Shown: one piece after another, positions 1 through 9,033 of the stretch
Numbering within the stretch: the stretch's first letter is position 1
Layout of the letters: every line of letters begins with the position of its first letter
Assembly: GCF_000513195.1 (NCBI RefSeq)
Contig: NZ_CBVI010000024.1
Span: forward strand, 25,362 to 89,361
From: Bacteroides timonensis
Lineage (GTDB): Bacteria > Bacteroidota > Bacteroidia > Bacteroidales > Bacteroidaceae
Reading direction: 5' to 3'
Length of the DNA: 64,000 nt
Notes under the pieces: model-generated
Seen by the model: only the letters and a program-made list of their open reading frames with translations
The model's database searches: none
Told to the model about the DNA's origin: nothing
Program-made: the position numbers and the translations under genes

Positions 1-1155
1 GGCATGTTCCTTGTTTTGGCGCAGGAGAAAGGCTATGCTGTCAACTCGAATGTACTGAATAAGTGGAAACGCTTCCAACGTGCTGCTGCCCAGAACTGGC
101 GGATGCCGGATCAGGATGACAGTTGGGGTTACTGGCAAACGGGAGTGCAACAAGCATACAGATTGTACACACTGGCATTGGCCGGTGCACCTGAGCAGGG
201 TGCCATGAACCGGATGAAAGAACAAGCTAACCTGCCTCTGCAAGCCAAATGGAGATTGGCAGCCGCTTATGCCCTGACAGGCAAGATGAAACCGGCTGAA
301 GAACTGGTATTTAAGGCAGAAACCACCGTTGCTCCTTATTCCTCACAGAACTACATCTATGGTTCGTATGATCGTGACGAAGCTATGATATTGGAAACTT
401 TACTCCTGATGAACCGAGACCAGGCGGCATTGCAACAGGCGAAGAAGGTATCCAAGAATCTGGCCGAAGAGAATTGGTTCAGTACACAGTCCACTGCTTT
501 CTCATTGATGGCGATGGGACGCCTGGCTGAGAAGCTTTCAGGTACTTTGGATTTCACCTGGACTTGGAACGGAAAGCAGCAACCCGTAGTGAAATCAGCC
601 AAGGCTGTATTTGCAAAGGAACTGTCCACTTCACCGGCTTCGGGTAATATTATAGTAAAGAATGAAGGTAAAGGTGCATTAAGTGTGGACCTCATTACAC
701 GCACGCAATTACTTAATGATACGTTACCCGCAATATCCAATAACCTCCGCCTGGACGTAAAATATACGGATATGAACGGAGCGACGATATCTATAGATGA
801 TATCAAGCAAGGAACAGACTTTATGGCAGTCATCACTGTAGGTAATATCAGTGGAACCACTGCTTACAGCAATTTAGCATTGACACATATTCTGCCGTCA
901 GGTTGGGAAATTTACAATGACCGGTTGATGACTCCGGAAGCGACGCCTACCCGTGAGTATACCTACCAGGATATTCGTGACGACCGCGTACTGACTTACT
1001 TCGACTTGCGTCGCAGCGAACTGAAAAAGTTCACCATAAGACTGCAAGCTACATATGCAGGTAATTTCATTTTGCCGGCTATCCAGTGCGAAGCCATGTA
1101 TGACGATTCGGCACAGGCACGGACCAAGGCGGGAAGAACGACTGTCAGCCGTTAA
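1..1155 (+). CDS. Alpha-2-macroglobulin family protein, C-terminal part (5' end outside window)
   Basis: The reading frame is open from the first base, so the gene starts upstream of the window; 384 codons remain and end in TAA. The visible part matches the C-terminal alpha-helical domain and the last beta-sandwich (receptor-binding-like) domain of the large bacterial alpha-2-macroglobulins. An example is the segment SQNYIYGSYDRDEAMILETL followed by ENWFSTQSTAFSLMAMG. These proteins sit in the periplasm or on the outer membrane and are thought to trap proteases. The next gene, 9 bases downstream, encodes penicillin-binding protein 1C. That pairing is a well-known bacterial operon (yfhM-pbpC in E. 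coli) and supports the call strongly. The thioester region, if present, would lie outside the window. Confidence 0.85.
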   Translation, partial: GMFLVLAQEKGYAVNSNVLNKWKRFQRAAAQNWRMPDQDDSWGYWQTGVQQAYRLYTLALAGAPEQGAMNRMKEQANLPLQAKWRLAAAYALTGKMKPAEELVFKAETTVAPYSSQNYIYGSYDRDEAMILETLLLMNRDQAALQQAKKVSKNLAEENWFSTQSTAFSLMAMGRLAEKLSGTLDFTWTWNGKQQPVVKSAKAVFAKELSTSPASGNIIVKNEGKGALSVDLITRTQLLNDTLPAISNNLRLDVKYTDMNGATISIDDIKQGTDFMAVITVGNISGTTAYSNLALTHILPSGWEIYNDRLMTPEATPTREYTYQDIRDDRVLTYFDLRRSELKKFTIRLQATYAGNFILPAIQCEAMYDDSAQARTKAGRTTVSR

Positions 1156-1164
1156 GTTCATTTC

Positions 1165-3510
1165 ATGGGGACTAAGATTATAAAGTACTTCAAACAACTG
1201 TCTATCACCAGAAAAGTAATACTCATACTTATTACAATTCTGGTGATAGCCTATATCTTTTGCCTCCCCCGGCAACTTTTCCATGTGCCCTACTCCACCG
1301 TCGTCACTGACCGGAACGGTGAATTACTGGGCGCACGCATTGCATCCGACGGTCAATGGCGCTTTCCACCCCGGACCACTACTCCGGAGAAAATAAAGCA
1401 ATGCCTCATCACTTTCGAAGACAGGCATTTCCATCACCATTGGGGAGTCAATCCTGTCTCCATTGGCAGAGCCGCCTACCAAAACCTAAAGAATAAGCGC
1501 ATTGTAAGTGGAGGAAGTACCCTCACCATGCAAACGATCCGTCTGGCAAGAAACGAATCGCGTACTTTTGGAGAAAAGTTCATAGAAATGATCCTGGCCA
1601 CCCGACTTGAGTTTCGCGCTTCAAAAGAGAAAATCCTGTCCATGTACATTTCACATGCTCCTTTCGGAGGAAACGTAGTAGGGCTCGATGCCGCTGCCTG
1701 GCGATATTTCGGACATCCCGCCGAAGAACTGTCCTGGGCAGAAGCAGCCATGCTGGCAGTACTTCCAAACGCACCCGCCATGATTCATCTCTCCAAATCA
1801 CGACAATTATTACTTAATAAAAGAAACCGTCTGCTAAAACAACTATATGCACGAAAGATTATAGATAACTCCACTTACGAACTGGCTATCAGCGAACCAC
1901 TCCCCGACGAGCCTCACCCACTCCCCCAAACCGCTCCCCATCTGGTCAGTCGCTTCTATCAGGAACGAAACGGAAAATATTCCGTATCAACCATCGACAG
2001 GGGTATTCAAACCCAAATAGAGAACGCAGCCGAACGTTGGAGCAATGAATTTAACCGGAGTGATATACGCAACCTGGCAATTCTGGTGATTGATATCCGA
2101 ACCAATCAGGTTGTGGCTTATTGCGGCAATGTCAATTTCGAACGGAAGCAAGCCGGTAACCAGGTAGATGTTATTCAGGCACCCAGAAGCACGGGAAGTA
2201 TTCTGAAACCATTTTTATATTACGCCATGTTGCAGGAAGGCAGTCTGCTACCTCATACGCTACTGCCCGATATACCGGTTAATATTAATGGCTTTACACC
2301 TCAAAACTTCAGTTTGCAATTCGAAGGTGCTGTTCCTGCTTCGGAAGCGCTTGCACGTTCATTGAATATTCCGGCAGTGACGATGCTACAAAGATATGGT
2401 GTTCCCAAGTTTCATACTTTTCTGAGGCAAATAGGCTTAAAAACAATCAACCGCCCGGCTTCCCATTATGGTTTATCACTCATTCTGGGCGGAGCGGAAG
2501 CTACCCTGTGGGATGTGACAAATGCGTATGCTTACATGGGGCGGAGTTTATTGCAGCTTCCACAAACAGAATGTAGTTTGCTGCTTGCGGACGCTGAAGG
2601 ATCAGGAGAACCAGAAGTCTTCGCTTCGGAAAAATCGACGGATACTTTCCAACCGGGAGCCGTATGGCAAACCTTCAATGCGCTAACCGAGGTGAATCGT
2701 CCCGAAGAAATAGACTGGAAATCAATCCCCTCCATGCACCCCATTGCCTGGAAGACCGGAACAAGCCACGGATTCCGCGATGCCTGGGCTGTAGGAGTCA
2801 CCCCTCACTACGCCGTAGGTGTGTGGGTAGGAAATGCTACAGGAGAAGGTAAACCTGGTCTTGTAGGAGCACGGACAGCTGGTCCGGTTTTGTTTGATGT
2901 ATTTAGTCTGCTACCTCCGACACGGTGGTTCAGGCGTCCGGGAGATGTCTTTGTCAAGGCTGAGATATGCCGGAAATCCGGACACTTGAAGGGTAGGTTT
3001 TGCGAAGAAACAGATACTTTACTGATTCTTCCTGCCGGACTAAAGACGGAAGCTTGCCCTTATCATCACCTTATCACCCTTTCAGCCGATGAAACTCACC
3101 GTATCTACGAGAATTGCGCAAATTTGGAACCAACTATCCAGAAGTCCTGGTTCACTTTGCCACCTGTATGGGAATGGTATTACAAACAGCATCATCCGGA
3201 ATACAATCCGCTCCCTCCCTTCAAACCGGGCTGCGGAGAGGATGCATTGCAACCCATGCAATTCATCTATCCATCTATGAATGCCCATATTGTGTTACCT
3301 AAACAAATGGATGGAAGTCCGGGCTTTCTAACCGCCGAACTGGCCCACGGCAATCCGAGTACCACCATCTTCTGGCACCTTGATAACACTTATCTTACCC
3401 ATACACAGGACTTTCATAAGATCTCCTTGCAACCCACGCCCGGAAAACATTCACTAACAGCGATAGACGAAGCAGGAAATACAGTAACCACTACATTTTA
3501 TATCAATTAG
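1165..3510 (+). CDS. pbpC: Penicillin-binding protein 1C, bifunctional peptidoglycan glycosyltransferase/transpeptidase
   Basis: This 781-residue class A PBP polymerises glycan strands and probably cross-links them at the outer face of the inner membrane. One membrane anchor spans about residues 17-35. The GT51 domain carries the catalytic Glu in FEDRHFHHHWG (E85) and the motif GGSTLTMQ near residue 116. The transpeptidase domain shows S345-x-x-K348 (SILK), an SLN triad member in ARSLNIPA, and KTGTS at 530-534. The C-terminal extension after about residue 600 fits the PBP1C-specific beta domain. The gene follows the alpha-2-macroglobulin gene by 9 bases, so co-transcription is likely. The ATG chosen gives a short cytoplasmic tail before the anchor. 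Length is normal for the family. Confidence 0.93.
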   Translation: MGTKIIKYFKQLSITRKVILILITILVIAYIFCLPRQLFHVPYSTVVTDRNGELLGARIASDGQWRFPPRTTTPEKIKQCLITFEDRHFHHHWGVNPVSIGRAAYQNLKNKRIVSGGSTLTMQTIRLARNESRTFGEKFIEMILATRLEFRASKEKILSMYISHAPFGGNVVGLDAAAWRYFGHPAEELSWAEAAMLAVLPNAPAMIHLSKSRQLLLNKRNRLLKQLYARKIIDNSTYELAISEPLPDEPHPLPQTAPHLVSRFYQERNGKYSVSTIDRGIQTQIENAAERWSNEFNRSDIRNLAILVIDIRTNQVVAYCGNVNFERKQAGNQVDVIQAPRSTGSILKPFLYYAMLQEGSLLPHTLLPDIPVNINGFTPQNFSLQFEGAVPASEALARSLNIPAVTMLQRYGVPKFHTFLRQIGLKTINRPASHYGLSLILGGAEATLWDVTNAYAYMGRSLLQLPQTECSLLLADAEGSGEPEVFASEKSTDTFQPGAVWQTFNALTEVNRPEEIDWKSIPSMHPIAWKTGTSHGFRDAWAVGVTPHYAVGVWVGNATGEGKPGLVGARTAGPVLFDVFSLLPPTRWFRRPGDVFVKAEICRKSGHLKGRFCEETDTLLILPAGLKTEACPYHHLITLSADETHRIYENCANLEPTIQKSWFTLPPVWEWYYKQHHPEYNPLPPFKPGCGEDALQPMQFIYPSMNAHIVLPKQMDGSPGFLTAELAHGNPSTTIFWHLDNTYLTHTQDFHKISLQPTPGKHSLTAIDEAGNTVTTTFYIN

Positions 3511-3541
3511 GGTTAATGAAACCGATTTTCCTAAAGACAGG

Positions 3542-3651
3542 TACGCGGACGACACGGATTGGGCGGACGAACGCGGATTTTTAATTCATTAATATTATTG
3601 TGCAATTCTTCTTTATCCGCGTTCGTCCGCCCAATCCGTGTCGTCCGCGTA
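3542..3651. repeat. Perfect 37-bp inverted repeat with 36-base loop
   Basis: Bases 3542-3578 and 3615-3651 are exact reverse complements over 37 positions. The arms are GC-rich and contain the submotif GCGGACGA twice, while the loop is AT-rich. It lies 31 bases after the pbpC stop. An RNA copy would fold into a very stable hairpin that could protect or terminate the upstream message, but no T-run follows it. Similar short palindromic elements are scattered in Bacteroides genomes, so a repeat-family member is my preferred reading. The rest of the 3511-3904 gap holds only candidate promoter boxes. Confidence 0.9.
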
Positions 3652-3844
3652 TCCATCCCCCTTGAACAGGTGGTGTTTTTGTACAAAAAGATTCCATTTT
3701 AGTCTTTTTAATGAAAATACCTAAAAGAAGTGAGTGCATAGTTACCAAAAAGTGGCTACATTTGTATCCCGAAACAGTGTCAGAAGAAAACACCTTGTTC
3801 CGAAAAACAACCCCAACACTAGAATTAGTGAACATTGTTTTTTG

Positions 3845-3852
3845 TATATTTG
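3845..3852 (+). promoter_or_regulatory. Candidate -7 box of the NagB/PIG-L gene
   Basis: TATATTTG fits the Bacteroides consensus TAxxTTTG and lies 52 bases before the ATG at 3905. A second match, TACATTTG, is at 3757-3764. Neither has a clear TTTG at the expected -33 distance, so support is modest. Confidence 0.35.
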
Positions 3853-3904
3853 TTAAATCTTAGAAGCGACAAGCTTTAATCAATTTATTAATACCAATTA
3901 AGTT

Positions 3905-5896
3905 ATGAAAACCAATCTTAGTTCTCAAATCACTCTCAACAGAGTCTCCCCCAGGTATTACAGGCCTGAGAATGCATTTGAAAGGTCGGTATTGACCCGA
4001 CTGGAAAAAATCCCAACCGACATCTACGAATCGGCAGAGGAAGGCGCCAACCACGTTGCCTACGAAATAGCTCAACTTATTCGTGATAAACAGAAAGCCG
4101 GACGCTTCTGCGTATTGGCATTACCGGGCGGTAATTCTCCCCGCAACGTATACTCAGCCCTTATCCGTATACATAAAGAGGAAGGTTTGAGTTTCCGCAA
4201 CGTTATCATATTCAACCTTTACGAATATTATCCTCTTACATCAGATGCCATCAACAGCAACCTGAATGCCTTGAAGGAAATGTTCCTTGATCATGTGGAC
4301 GTTGACAAGCAGAATATCTTTAGCCCGGACGGTACAATTCCTAAAGATACCATCTTTGAATATTGCCGCCTGTACGAGCAACGCATCGAAAGTTTCGGCG
4401 GATTGGATGCCGTATTACTGGGTATCGGGCGCGTAGGTAACATTGGTTTCAACGAACCGGGTTCCCGCCTGAACTCCACCACCCGTTTGATTTTACTGGA
4501 CAACGATTCACGCAATGAAGCATCCAAAATGTTCGGTAGCATCGAAAGCACTCCGATCAGCTCCATAACAATGGGTGTTTCTACCATCCTGGCTGCCAAG
4601 AAAATCTATCTGATGGCATGGGGTGAAGACAAAGCCAAAATGGTAAAAGAGTGCGTAGAAGGTACTGTAACAGATACCATTCCGGCATCTTTCCTGCAAA
4701 CTCACAACAATGCTCATGTAGTTATCGACCTTTCTGCTGCCGGTAACCTGACACGTATCCACCGTCCATGGTTAGTGACTTCCTGCGAATGGAACGACAA
4801 ACTGATTCGTAGCGCCATCGTCTGGTTGTGTCAACTGACAGGCAAGCCGATCCTGAAACTGACAAACAAGGATTACAATGAAAATGGTTTGAGCGAACTG
4901 CTGGCTCTGTTTGGTTCGGCATATAATGTGAATATCAAGATCTTCAACGATCTGCAACATACCATCACCGGATGGCCGGGTGGTAAACCGAATGCGGACG
5001 ATACCTATCGTCCCGAACGTGCGAAACCGTATCCGAAACGTATCGTTGTATTCTCTCCGCATCCCGATGATGACGTAATCTCCATGGGTGGTACAATCCG
5101 CCGCTTGGTAGAACAAAAGCATGACGTACACGTGGCTTACGAAACTTCCGGTAACATTGCCGTAGGTGACGAAGAAGTAATCCGCTTCCTGCATTTCATC
5201 AATGGTTTCAACCAGATCTTCAATAATAGCGAAGACAAGGTAGTTGTTGATAAATATGCAGAAATCCGTAAATTCCTGAAAGAGAAGAAAGACGGTGACA
5301 TCGATACACGGGACATCCTCACAATTAAGGGTTTGATACGTCGTGGTGAAGCGCGCACCGCTTGTACGTACAATAATATACCTCTGGATCATTGCCACTT
5401 CCTTGACCTGCCGTTCTACGAAACTGGCAGAATACAGAAAGGTCCGTTGACCGAAGCTGATGTGGAAATTGTACGTAACCTGCTGCGTGAAGTGAAACCT
5501 CATCAAATATTCGTTGCCGGTGACCTCGCCGATCCGCATGGCACACACCGTGTCTGCACAGATGCCGTATTTGCTGCTATTGATCTGGAAAAAGAAGAAG
5601 GTGCAAAATGGTTGAAAGATTGCCGTATTTGGATGTATCGTGGTGCATGGGCCGAGTGGGAAATTGAAAACATTGAAATGGCAGTACCTATCAGTCCGGA
5701 AGAACTGCGTGCAAAACGTAATTCAATCCTGAAACACCAGTCTCAGATGGAAAGTGCACCATTCCTGGGCAACGACGAACGTTTGTTCTGGCAACGCAGT
5801 GAAGACCGCAATCGTGGTACCGCCGCATTGTATGACAATCTCGGTTTGGCATCTTACGAGGCAATGGAAGCATTCGTGGAATATATTCCGCTGTAA
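3905..5896 (+). CDS. NagB-like deaminase/isomerase fused to a PIG-L (LmbE) deacetylase domain
   Basis: This 663-residue protein joins two sugar-enzyme modules. Residues ~40-290 resemble glucosamine-6-phosphate deaminase (ALPGGNSPRNVYSALIR; GGLDAVLLGIGRVGNIGFNE). Residues ~375-660 carry the PIG-L/LmbE metal-dependent N-acetyl hydrolase fold, with the zinc motif SPHPDDDVISMGG and a later GTHR. The order would allow deacetylation and then deamination of amino-sugar substrates, but the substrate is unknown. In the NagB half the usual catalytic signature is not fully conserved, since GIGRVGNIGFNEPG differs from the classical GIGxDGHIAFNEP; deaminase activity may be altered. The length equals that of the B. 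thetaiotaomicron protein BT_0258 as I recall it. Cytoplasmic, with no signal peptide. The gene stands alone and is closed by the hairpin terminator at 5918-5956. Confidence 0.88.
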   Translation: MKTNLSSQITLNRVSPRYYRPENAFERSVLTRLEKIPTDIYESAEEGANHVAYEIAQLIRDKQKAGRFCVLALPGGNSPRNVYSALIRIHKEEGLSFRNVIIFNLYEYYPLTSDAINSNLNALKEMFLDHVDVDKQNIFSPDGTIPKDTIFEYCRLYEQRIESFGGLDAVLLGIGRVGNIGFNEPGSRLNSTTRLILLDNDSRNEASKMFGSIESTPISSITMGVSTILAAKKIYLMAWGEDKAKMVKECVEGTVTDTIPASFLQTHNNAHVVIDLSAAGNLTRIHRPWLVTSCEWNDKLIRSAIVWLCQLTGKPILKLTNKDYNENGLSELLALFGSAYNVNIKIFNDLQHTITGWPGGKPNADDTYRPERAKPYPKRIVVFSPHPDDDVISMGGTIRRLVEQKHDVHVAYETSGNIAVGDEEVIRFLHFINGFNQIFNNSEDKVVVDKYAEIRKFLKEKKDGDIDTRDILTIKGLIRRGEARTACTYNNIPLDHCHFLDLPFYETGRIQKGPLTEADVEIVRNLLREVKPHQIFVAGDLADPHGTHRVCTDAVFAAIDLEKEEGAKWLKDCRIWMYRGAWAEWEIENIEMAVPISPEELRAKRNSILKHQSQMESAPFLGNDERLFWQRSEDRNRGTAALYDNLGLASYEAMEAFVEYIPL

Positions 5897-5917
5897 TCAA
5901 CTGACCATATAATAAAG

Positions 5918-5956
5918 AAAAAAGGTTGCAATGTCAAAACATTGCAACCTTTTTTT
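5918..5956. terminator. Bidirectional rho-independent terminator
   Basis: A 16-bp perfect stem (5918-5933 with 5940-5955) has a 6-base loop, an A-run on the left and a T-run on the right. It can therefore terminate both the plus-strand NagB/PIG-L gene and the minus-strand HU-like gene that ends at 5962. Confidence 0.92.
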
Positions 5957-5961
5957 AATGG

Positions 5962-6441
5962 TTAACCCAACGGATTCTCATCCAAGCCTCCGCCACTACC
6001 GGAGCCGCCCTCTTCGGAAGAAGAATCACCGGTGGAAGCAACTTGGAGTTCTTCCCAAAAGACATTGGATTCATTCACCATGGAGCGAGTGGTCACCTGA
6101 CTACTCACATTACGGTGAACTTCAGGAATAAAGCGAACACGTATACCCTTTATTTGCTTGGCACTCACCTCCTTCGGTGAAGCCACCCCATTTTTGTTGG
6201 TAGCAGCAGTGTAATAAAAAGTTCCTACCCCATCCAGTTTCACCGTACGTCCGTCAGCCATATAGTCGCCCAATACGCCTCCTAAGTTCTTCACAATTGC
6301 ATAAGCATCACCCGGTGTTACAGTGGAAACAAATGCTAACTTTGCAGCAATCTGATCAGTAGTTACCGGTTTGCCTACTGTAACGGATTGAGGATACCAT
6401 AAGCCATTGATTGGCTGCTGCTGTTTCTTAAAAAATGCCAT
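5962..6441 (-). CDS. HU-like DNA-binding protein with acidic/glycine C-terminal tail
   Basis: This 159-residue protein belongs to the Bacteroidales HU/HU-HIG-type family of histone-like proteins. Residues ~20-125 contain the family's elements: TTDQIAAKLAFVSTVTPGDAY (helices), VKLDGVGTFYYTA (the FxxxGxG-like turn) and IKGIRVRFIPE before the last strand. A low-complexity tail rich in Ser, Glu and Gly follows (~135-159). It probably binds DNA non-specifically and helps compact or bend it in the nucleoid. Genes of this family are numerous in Bacteroides. It is transcribed toward the NagB/PIG-L gene and shares its terminator. A candidate promoter with a long leader lies at 6611-6641. Confidence 0.82.
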   Translation of the reverse strand: MAFFKKQQQPINGLWYPQSVTVGKPVTTDQIAAKLAFVSTVTPGDAYAIVKNLGGVLGDYMADGRTVKLDGVGTFYYTAATNKNGVASPKEVSAKQIKGIRVRFIPEVHRNVSSQVTTRSMVNESNVFWEELQVASTGDSSSEEGGSGSGGGLDENPLG

Positions 6442-6935
6442 AATAATAATGTATTAAATTGATAATATTGTTGCAGTGAACCAGTCATCCCTGCCTTGAC
6501 CTACCTGTTTATAGCGAACAGCCCGAAATCGCATCGCATATATAAGGAAGAAGAAAAGATTGCCGCGAGGCCCCGGCGGAAACGTTTTTCCTTCCTCAAA
6601 TCCGATATTGCAAAGTTAGGGCGGCGAGAAGGCAAAAGCAAGAAAATGGCATCTACAACCGGCTTCTATAAAGCACTGTAACACAACACAATACAAAAGC
6701 CAGATCTCTACAAGGCTTATCAAGAACTCGAAATGAGAAATAATGGGAAAAGACATAAATGCAGGAGGATCTCTACAGCGCATACACATAAATAGCTGAT
6801 AATGAGATATGCGTTTTTTCAGTGTGTCTACAATGCCCTCTTATTTGAAAACTTCGAAAGACATATTACCTACATCTATAAAATTCCCCAATACCTATTT
6901 TGATCAGTACCGTGACATCGGCTATATGGTTGATA
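6442..6935. other. Gene-free region between HU-like gene and recombinase; left edge of the RM island
   Basis: No supported gene, tRNA or strong repeat was seen in these 494 bases. A 61-codon plus-strand reading frame (6496-6681) has no family resemblance or good ribosome site and is probably accidental. The left boundary of the restriction-modification island should fall in or near this stretch. Confidence 0.5.
6611..6641 (-). promoter_or_regulatory. Candidate promoter of the HU-like gene
   Basis: On the minus strand, TTG (6639-6641) is followed after 20 bases by TAACTTTG (6611-6618), the Bacteroides -33/-7 layout. It would give a leader of about 160 bases before the ATG at 6441. Confidence 0.45.
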
Positions 6936-7862
6936 TTATTTGCCCAAAGACTTTAGCATTTTATTAATGCACTTTTTCTTCTGTTCCATATTGGGATGTA
7001 CATAGAGGTTTAGAGTTGTGCTGATATTAGAATGCCCCAATATTACACTAACTGTTTTATAGTCGCAATTGCTCTCAATGCACCGAGTAGCAAAAGAATG
7101 GCGCAACCCATGAAATTTCAGTTGTGGCATTTTCAGTTGCTCCATAAGTTTCTTATAGTAGTTACGATAGGTACGTGGCTCCGTTGGCTCATTCTCATTC
7201 GTCAGCACATAGAAATCATCATTGACCACCTTCTTTAGTGGTTTAACGATAGATAGTAATTCCTTACTCATGGGAATCTCACGAAATGAGTTTTGGGTCT
7301 TGGGCGTGTTGATGACAAGTTCTGTATGTTTTGTTTCCCCTTCTATCACATAGATACGCTCGATAGTTCGCTGAACTGTGACTGTCCCTGTGTTTACGTC
7401 TATATCAGACCATTTTAAAGCGCATATTTCACCTATTCGCAAACCTGTGCTTAGACATACATAAATACCCAAATTTCTAAAAGTGAAGTTATCATGAATA
7501 AAATCTAATATCTTTTTATGGTTTTGAACGGTCAATACTTCAATCTCCTTGTTTGATTGCACCGTTGGATATTTTATATCCCACTCATAATAATTCATCC
7601 ATTCATTTTTTACCCCAAACTTCATCACCATTTTTAGTACAATTAAAATGTCCTTAATGGATTTGGCACTTAGTCCGGTATCCAACTTTTCCAAGACGAA
7701 TGCCTGAACATGTTTTTCACTCAGCTCACAACTTTCACCAAAGGAAGGTAAAATGTGATTCTCCAGAATCAACATATATGTTGCAAATGTTGATTGCTTT
7801 ACATACGGTCGCTTTTCAACTTTCCAAGCATCCGCAATTTTTCTAATTGTTTTATTTGTCAT
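6936..7862 (-). CDS. Tyrosine recombinase (phage-integrase family), probable hsdS invertase
   Basis: This 308-residue site-specific recombinase has an N-terminal SAM-like core-binding domain (~10-90) and a C-terminal catalytic domain. The catalytic set is complete: R142 (LSTGLRIGE), K188 region (TPKTQ), H251-x-x-R254 (HGLRHSFATR), H277 (ILGHSN) and nucleophile Y287 (LNLYVHP). It lies immediately beside the outermost specificity-gene inverted repeat (7912-7951), pointing away from it. Recombinases in this position are known to flip hsdS cassettes in Bacteroides and in streptococci. The most economical role here is strand exchange at the repeats inside the hsdS genes, although it could also be the integrase that brought the island in. 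It has its own start at 7862. Confidence 0.9.
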   Translation of the reverse strand: MTNKTIRKIADAWKVEKRPYVKQSTFATYMLILENHILPSFGESCELSEKHVQAFVLEKLDTGLSAKSIKDILIVLKMVMKFGVKNEWMNYYEWDIKYPTVQSNKEIEVLTVQNHKKILDFIHDNFTFRNLGIYVCLSTGLRIGEICALKWSDIDVNTGTVTVQRTIERIYVIEGETKHTELVINTPKTQNSFREIPMSKELLSIVKPLKKVVNDDFYVLTNENEPTEPRTYRNYYKKLMEQLKMPQLKFHGLRHSFATRCIESNCDYKTVSVILGHSNISTTLNLYVHPNMEQKKKCINKMLKSLGK

Positions 7863-7911
7863 ACTAATTCTAAATTAGGTACTCTATAATTAGAGAAATA
7901 TAATCATTTTA

Positions 7912-7951
7912 GTTCCAATTTTGAGATTTCCGGGGTTTACTGGGGAGTGGA
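7912..7951 (+). repeat. Inverted repeat S1, left copy (40 bp)
   Basis: These 40 bases are the exact reverse complement of 12735-12774. They encode the segment LRFPGFTGEW at the start of both specificity proteins. The match stops abruptly on both sides, as expected for a recombination site. Inversion between the copies would flip about 4.9 kb and exchange the whole variable part of the expressed hsdS. Confidence 0.93.
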
Positions 7952-9033
7952 GACAAGATTTAATGGAAAACGTTACTGAAAGAATTGGTGATGGTATTCA
8001 TTCAACTCCAACATATAATGAATATGGCGATTATTTCTTTATTAATGGGAATAATTTAGTTGATGGAAAAATCAAGATTTTCAATAACACACAAAAGGTT
8101 ACAAAAGAAGAAGCATTAAAACAAAATGCGAATGTCTTATGTGACAATTCACTACTACTCTCTATTAATGGCACTATTGGTAATGTTGCTATATATAACA
8201 ATGAGCGTATAATGCTTGGGAAAAGTGCATGCTACATAAATCCTAGTGCGAAAATTCTTCGAGACTTTCTTTTCTTTTACTTGCAGAATAGCAAAATACA
8301 AAAGTATTTTATATTGGAGCTCACAGGTTCAACCATAAAGAATCTATCTCTTACGTCAATAAAGAATACAAAATTAAGACTGCCAAGTATTCAAGAGCAA
8401 GCTAAAATAGCAAAACTGCTTCGTGCGATAGACGAGCGAATTGCTACCCAAAACAAAATCATTGAGGATTTGAAGAAACTAAAGTCTGCAATTTCAGAAA
8501 AGCTTTTCAAGTCCGCAATTGGAGAGATCGTAACCTTGAGAGAAATATGTGATATAATTAAAGGAAAGCAAATCAATGGCGAATATCTCAAAGACAGTGG
8601 CAAATACTATGTAATGAATGGAGGCACAGAGCCTTCTGGATATTATGAAAATTATAATGTCGAAGCCAACACTATATCAATTAGTGAAGGAGGTAACTCT
8701 TGTGGATATGTACAATTCAACTCTTCTCCTTTTTGGAGTGGGGGACATTGCTATACCATTCAAAACATTAAGGATGTTGTGGATAAAGGCTATCTATACC
8801 ACTATCTCAAATCTAATGAAGGCTCGATCATGAAGCTCCGTATCGGATCAGGTCTTCCAAACATTCAGAAAAAGGATCTGGGCGACTATAAGGTACAGAT
8901 TATAACAATGGATCAACAAAAATCTATTTCTGCTTGCTTGTCATTGCTTGAAAGAAAAACAGAAATTGAGGAAAATTTATTGTTTGCCTTACAATATGAG
9001 AAACAATATCTACTCCGCCAGATGTTTATATGA
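7921..9033 (+). CDS. hsdS: Silent full-length hsdS cassette (type I specificity subunit lacking its own start)
   Basis: The 370-codon frame has the layout of a type I specificity subunit. The first target-recognition domain lies at ~11-155, the central conserved helix IDERIATQNKIIED at ~169-182, the second recognition domain at ~205-340, and the ending is KQYLLRQMFI. It opens at a TTG inside repeat S1; the in-frame sequence upstream reaches a TAG at 7891 with no ATG. The expressed copy at 11647-12807 has 13-15 extra N-terminal residues (MANTNNNKS) encoded outside S1. I therefore infer that this copy is a storage cassette, expressed only after inversion places it behind the promoter and start of the hsd operon. 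It ends tail-to-tail with the next cassette, overlapping it by 8 bases. Confidence 0.85.
   Translation: MRFPGFTGEWRQDLMENVTERIGDGIHSTPTYNEYGDYFFINGNNLVDGKIKIFNNTQKVTKEEALKQNANVLCDNSLLLSINGTIGNVAIYNNERIMLGKSACYINPSAKILRDFLFFYLQNSKIQKYFILELTGSTIKNLSLTSIKNTKLRLPSIQEQAKIAKLLRAIDERIATQNKIIEDLKKLKSAISEKLFKSAIGEIVTLREICDIIKGKQINGEYLKDSGKYYVMNGGTEPSGYYENYNVEANTISISEGGNSCGYVQFNSSPFWSGGHCYTIQNIKDVVDKGYLYHYLKSNEGSIMKLRIGSGLPNIQKKDLGDYKVQIITMDQQKSISACLSLLERKTEIEENLLFALQYEKQYLLRQMFI
8437..8466 (+). repeat. Inverted repeat S2, left copy (30 bp)
   Basis: These bases are the exact reverse complement of 12283-12312. They encode the central helix segment RIATQNKIIE between the two recognition domains. Inversion at S2 would exchange only the second recognition domain and C-terminus, producing hybrid HsdS proteins. 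Confidence 0.92.

Noticed and set aside
4772..5548. 258-codon open frame antisense to the NagB/PIG-L gene
   Set aside because: It is a shadow of the sense gene, with no family resemblance, start context or signal.
6496..6681. 61-codon frame left of the recombinase
   Set aside because: It has basic composition, no homology I recognise, and overlaps the HU promoter on the other strand.
6936..7862. Reading the whole 6.9-18.8 kb block as an integrative conjugative element
   Set aside because: No transfer, mobilisation or att-flanked tRNA site was seen; only RM and accessory genes are present.
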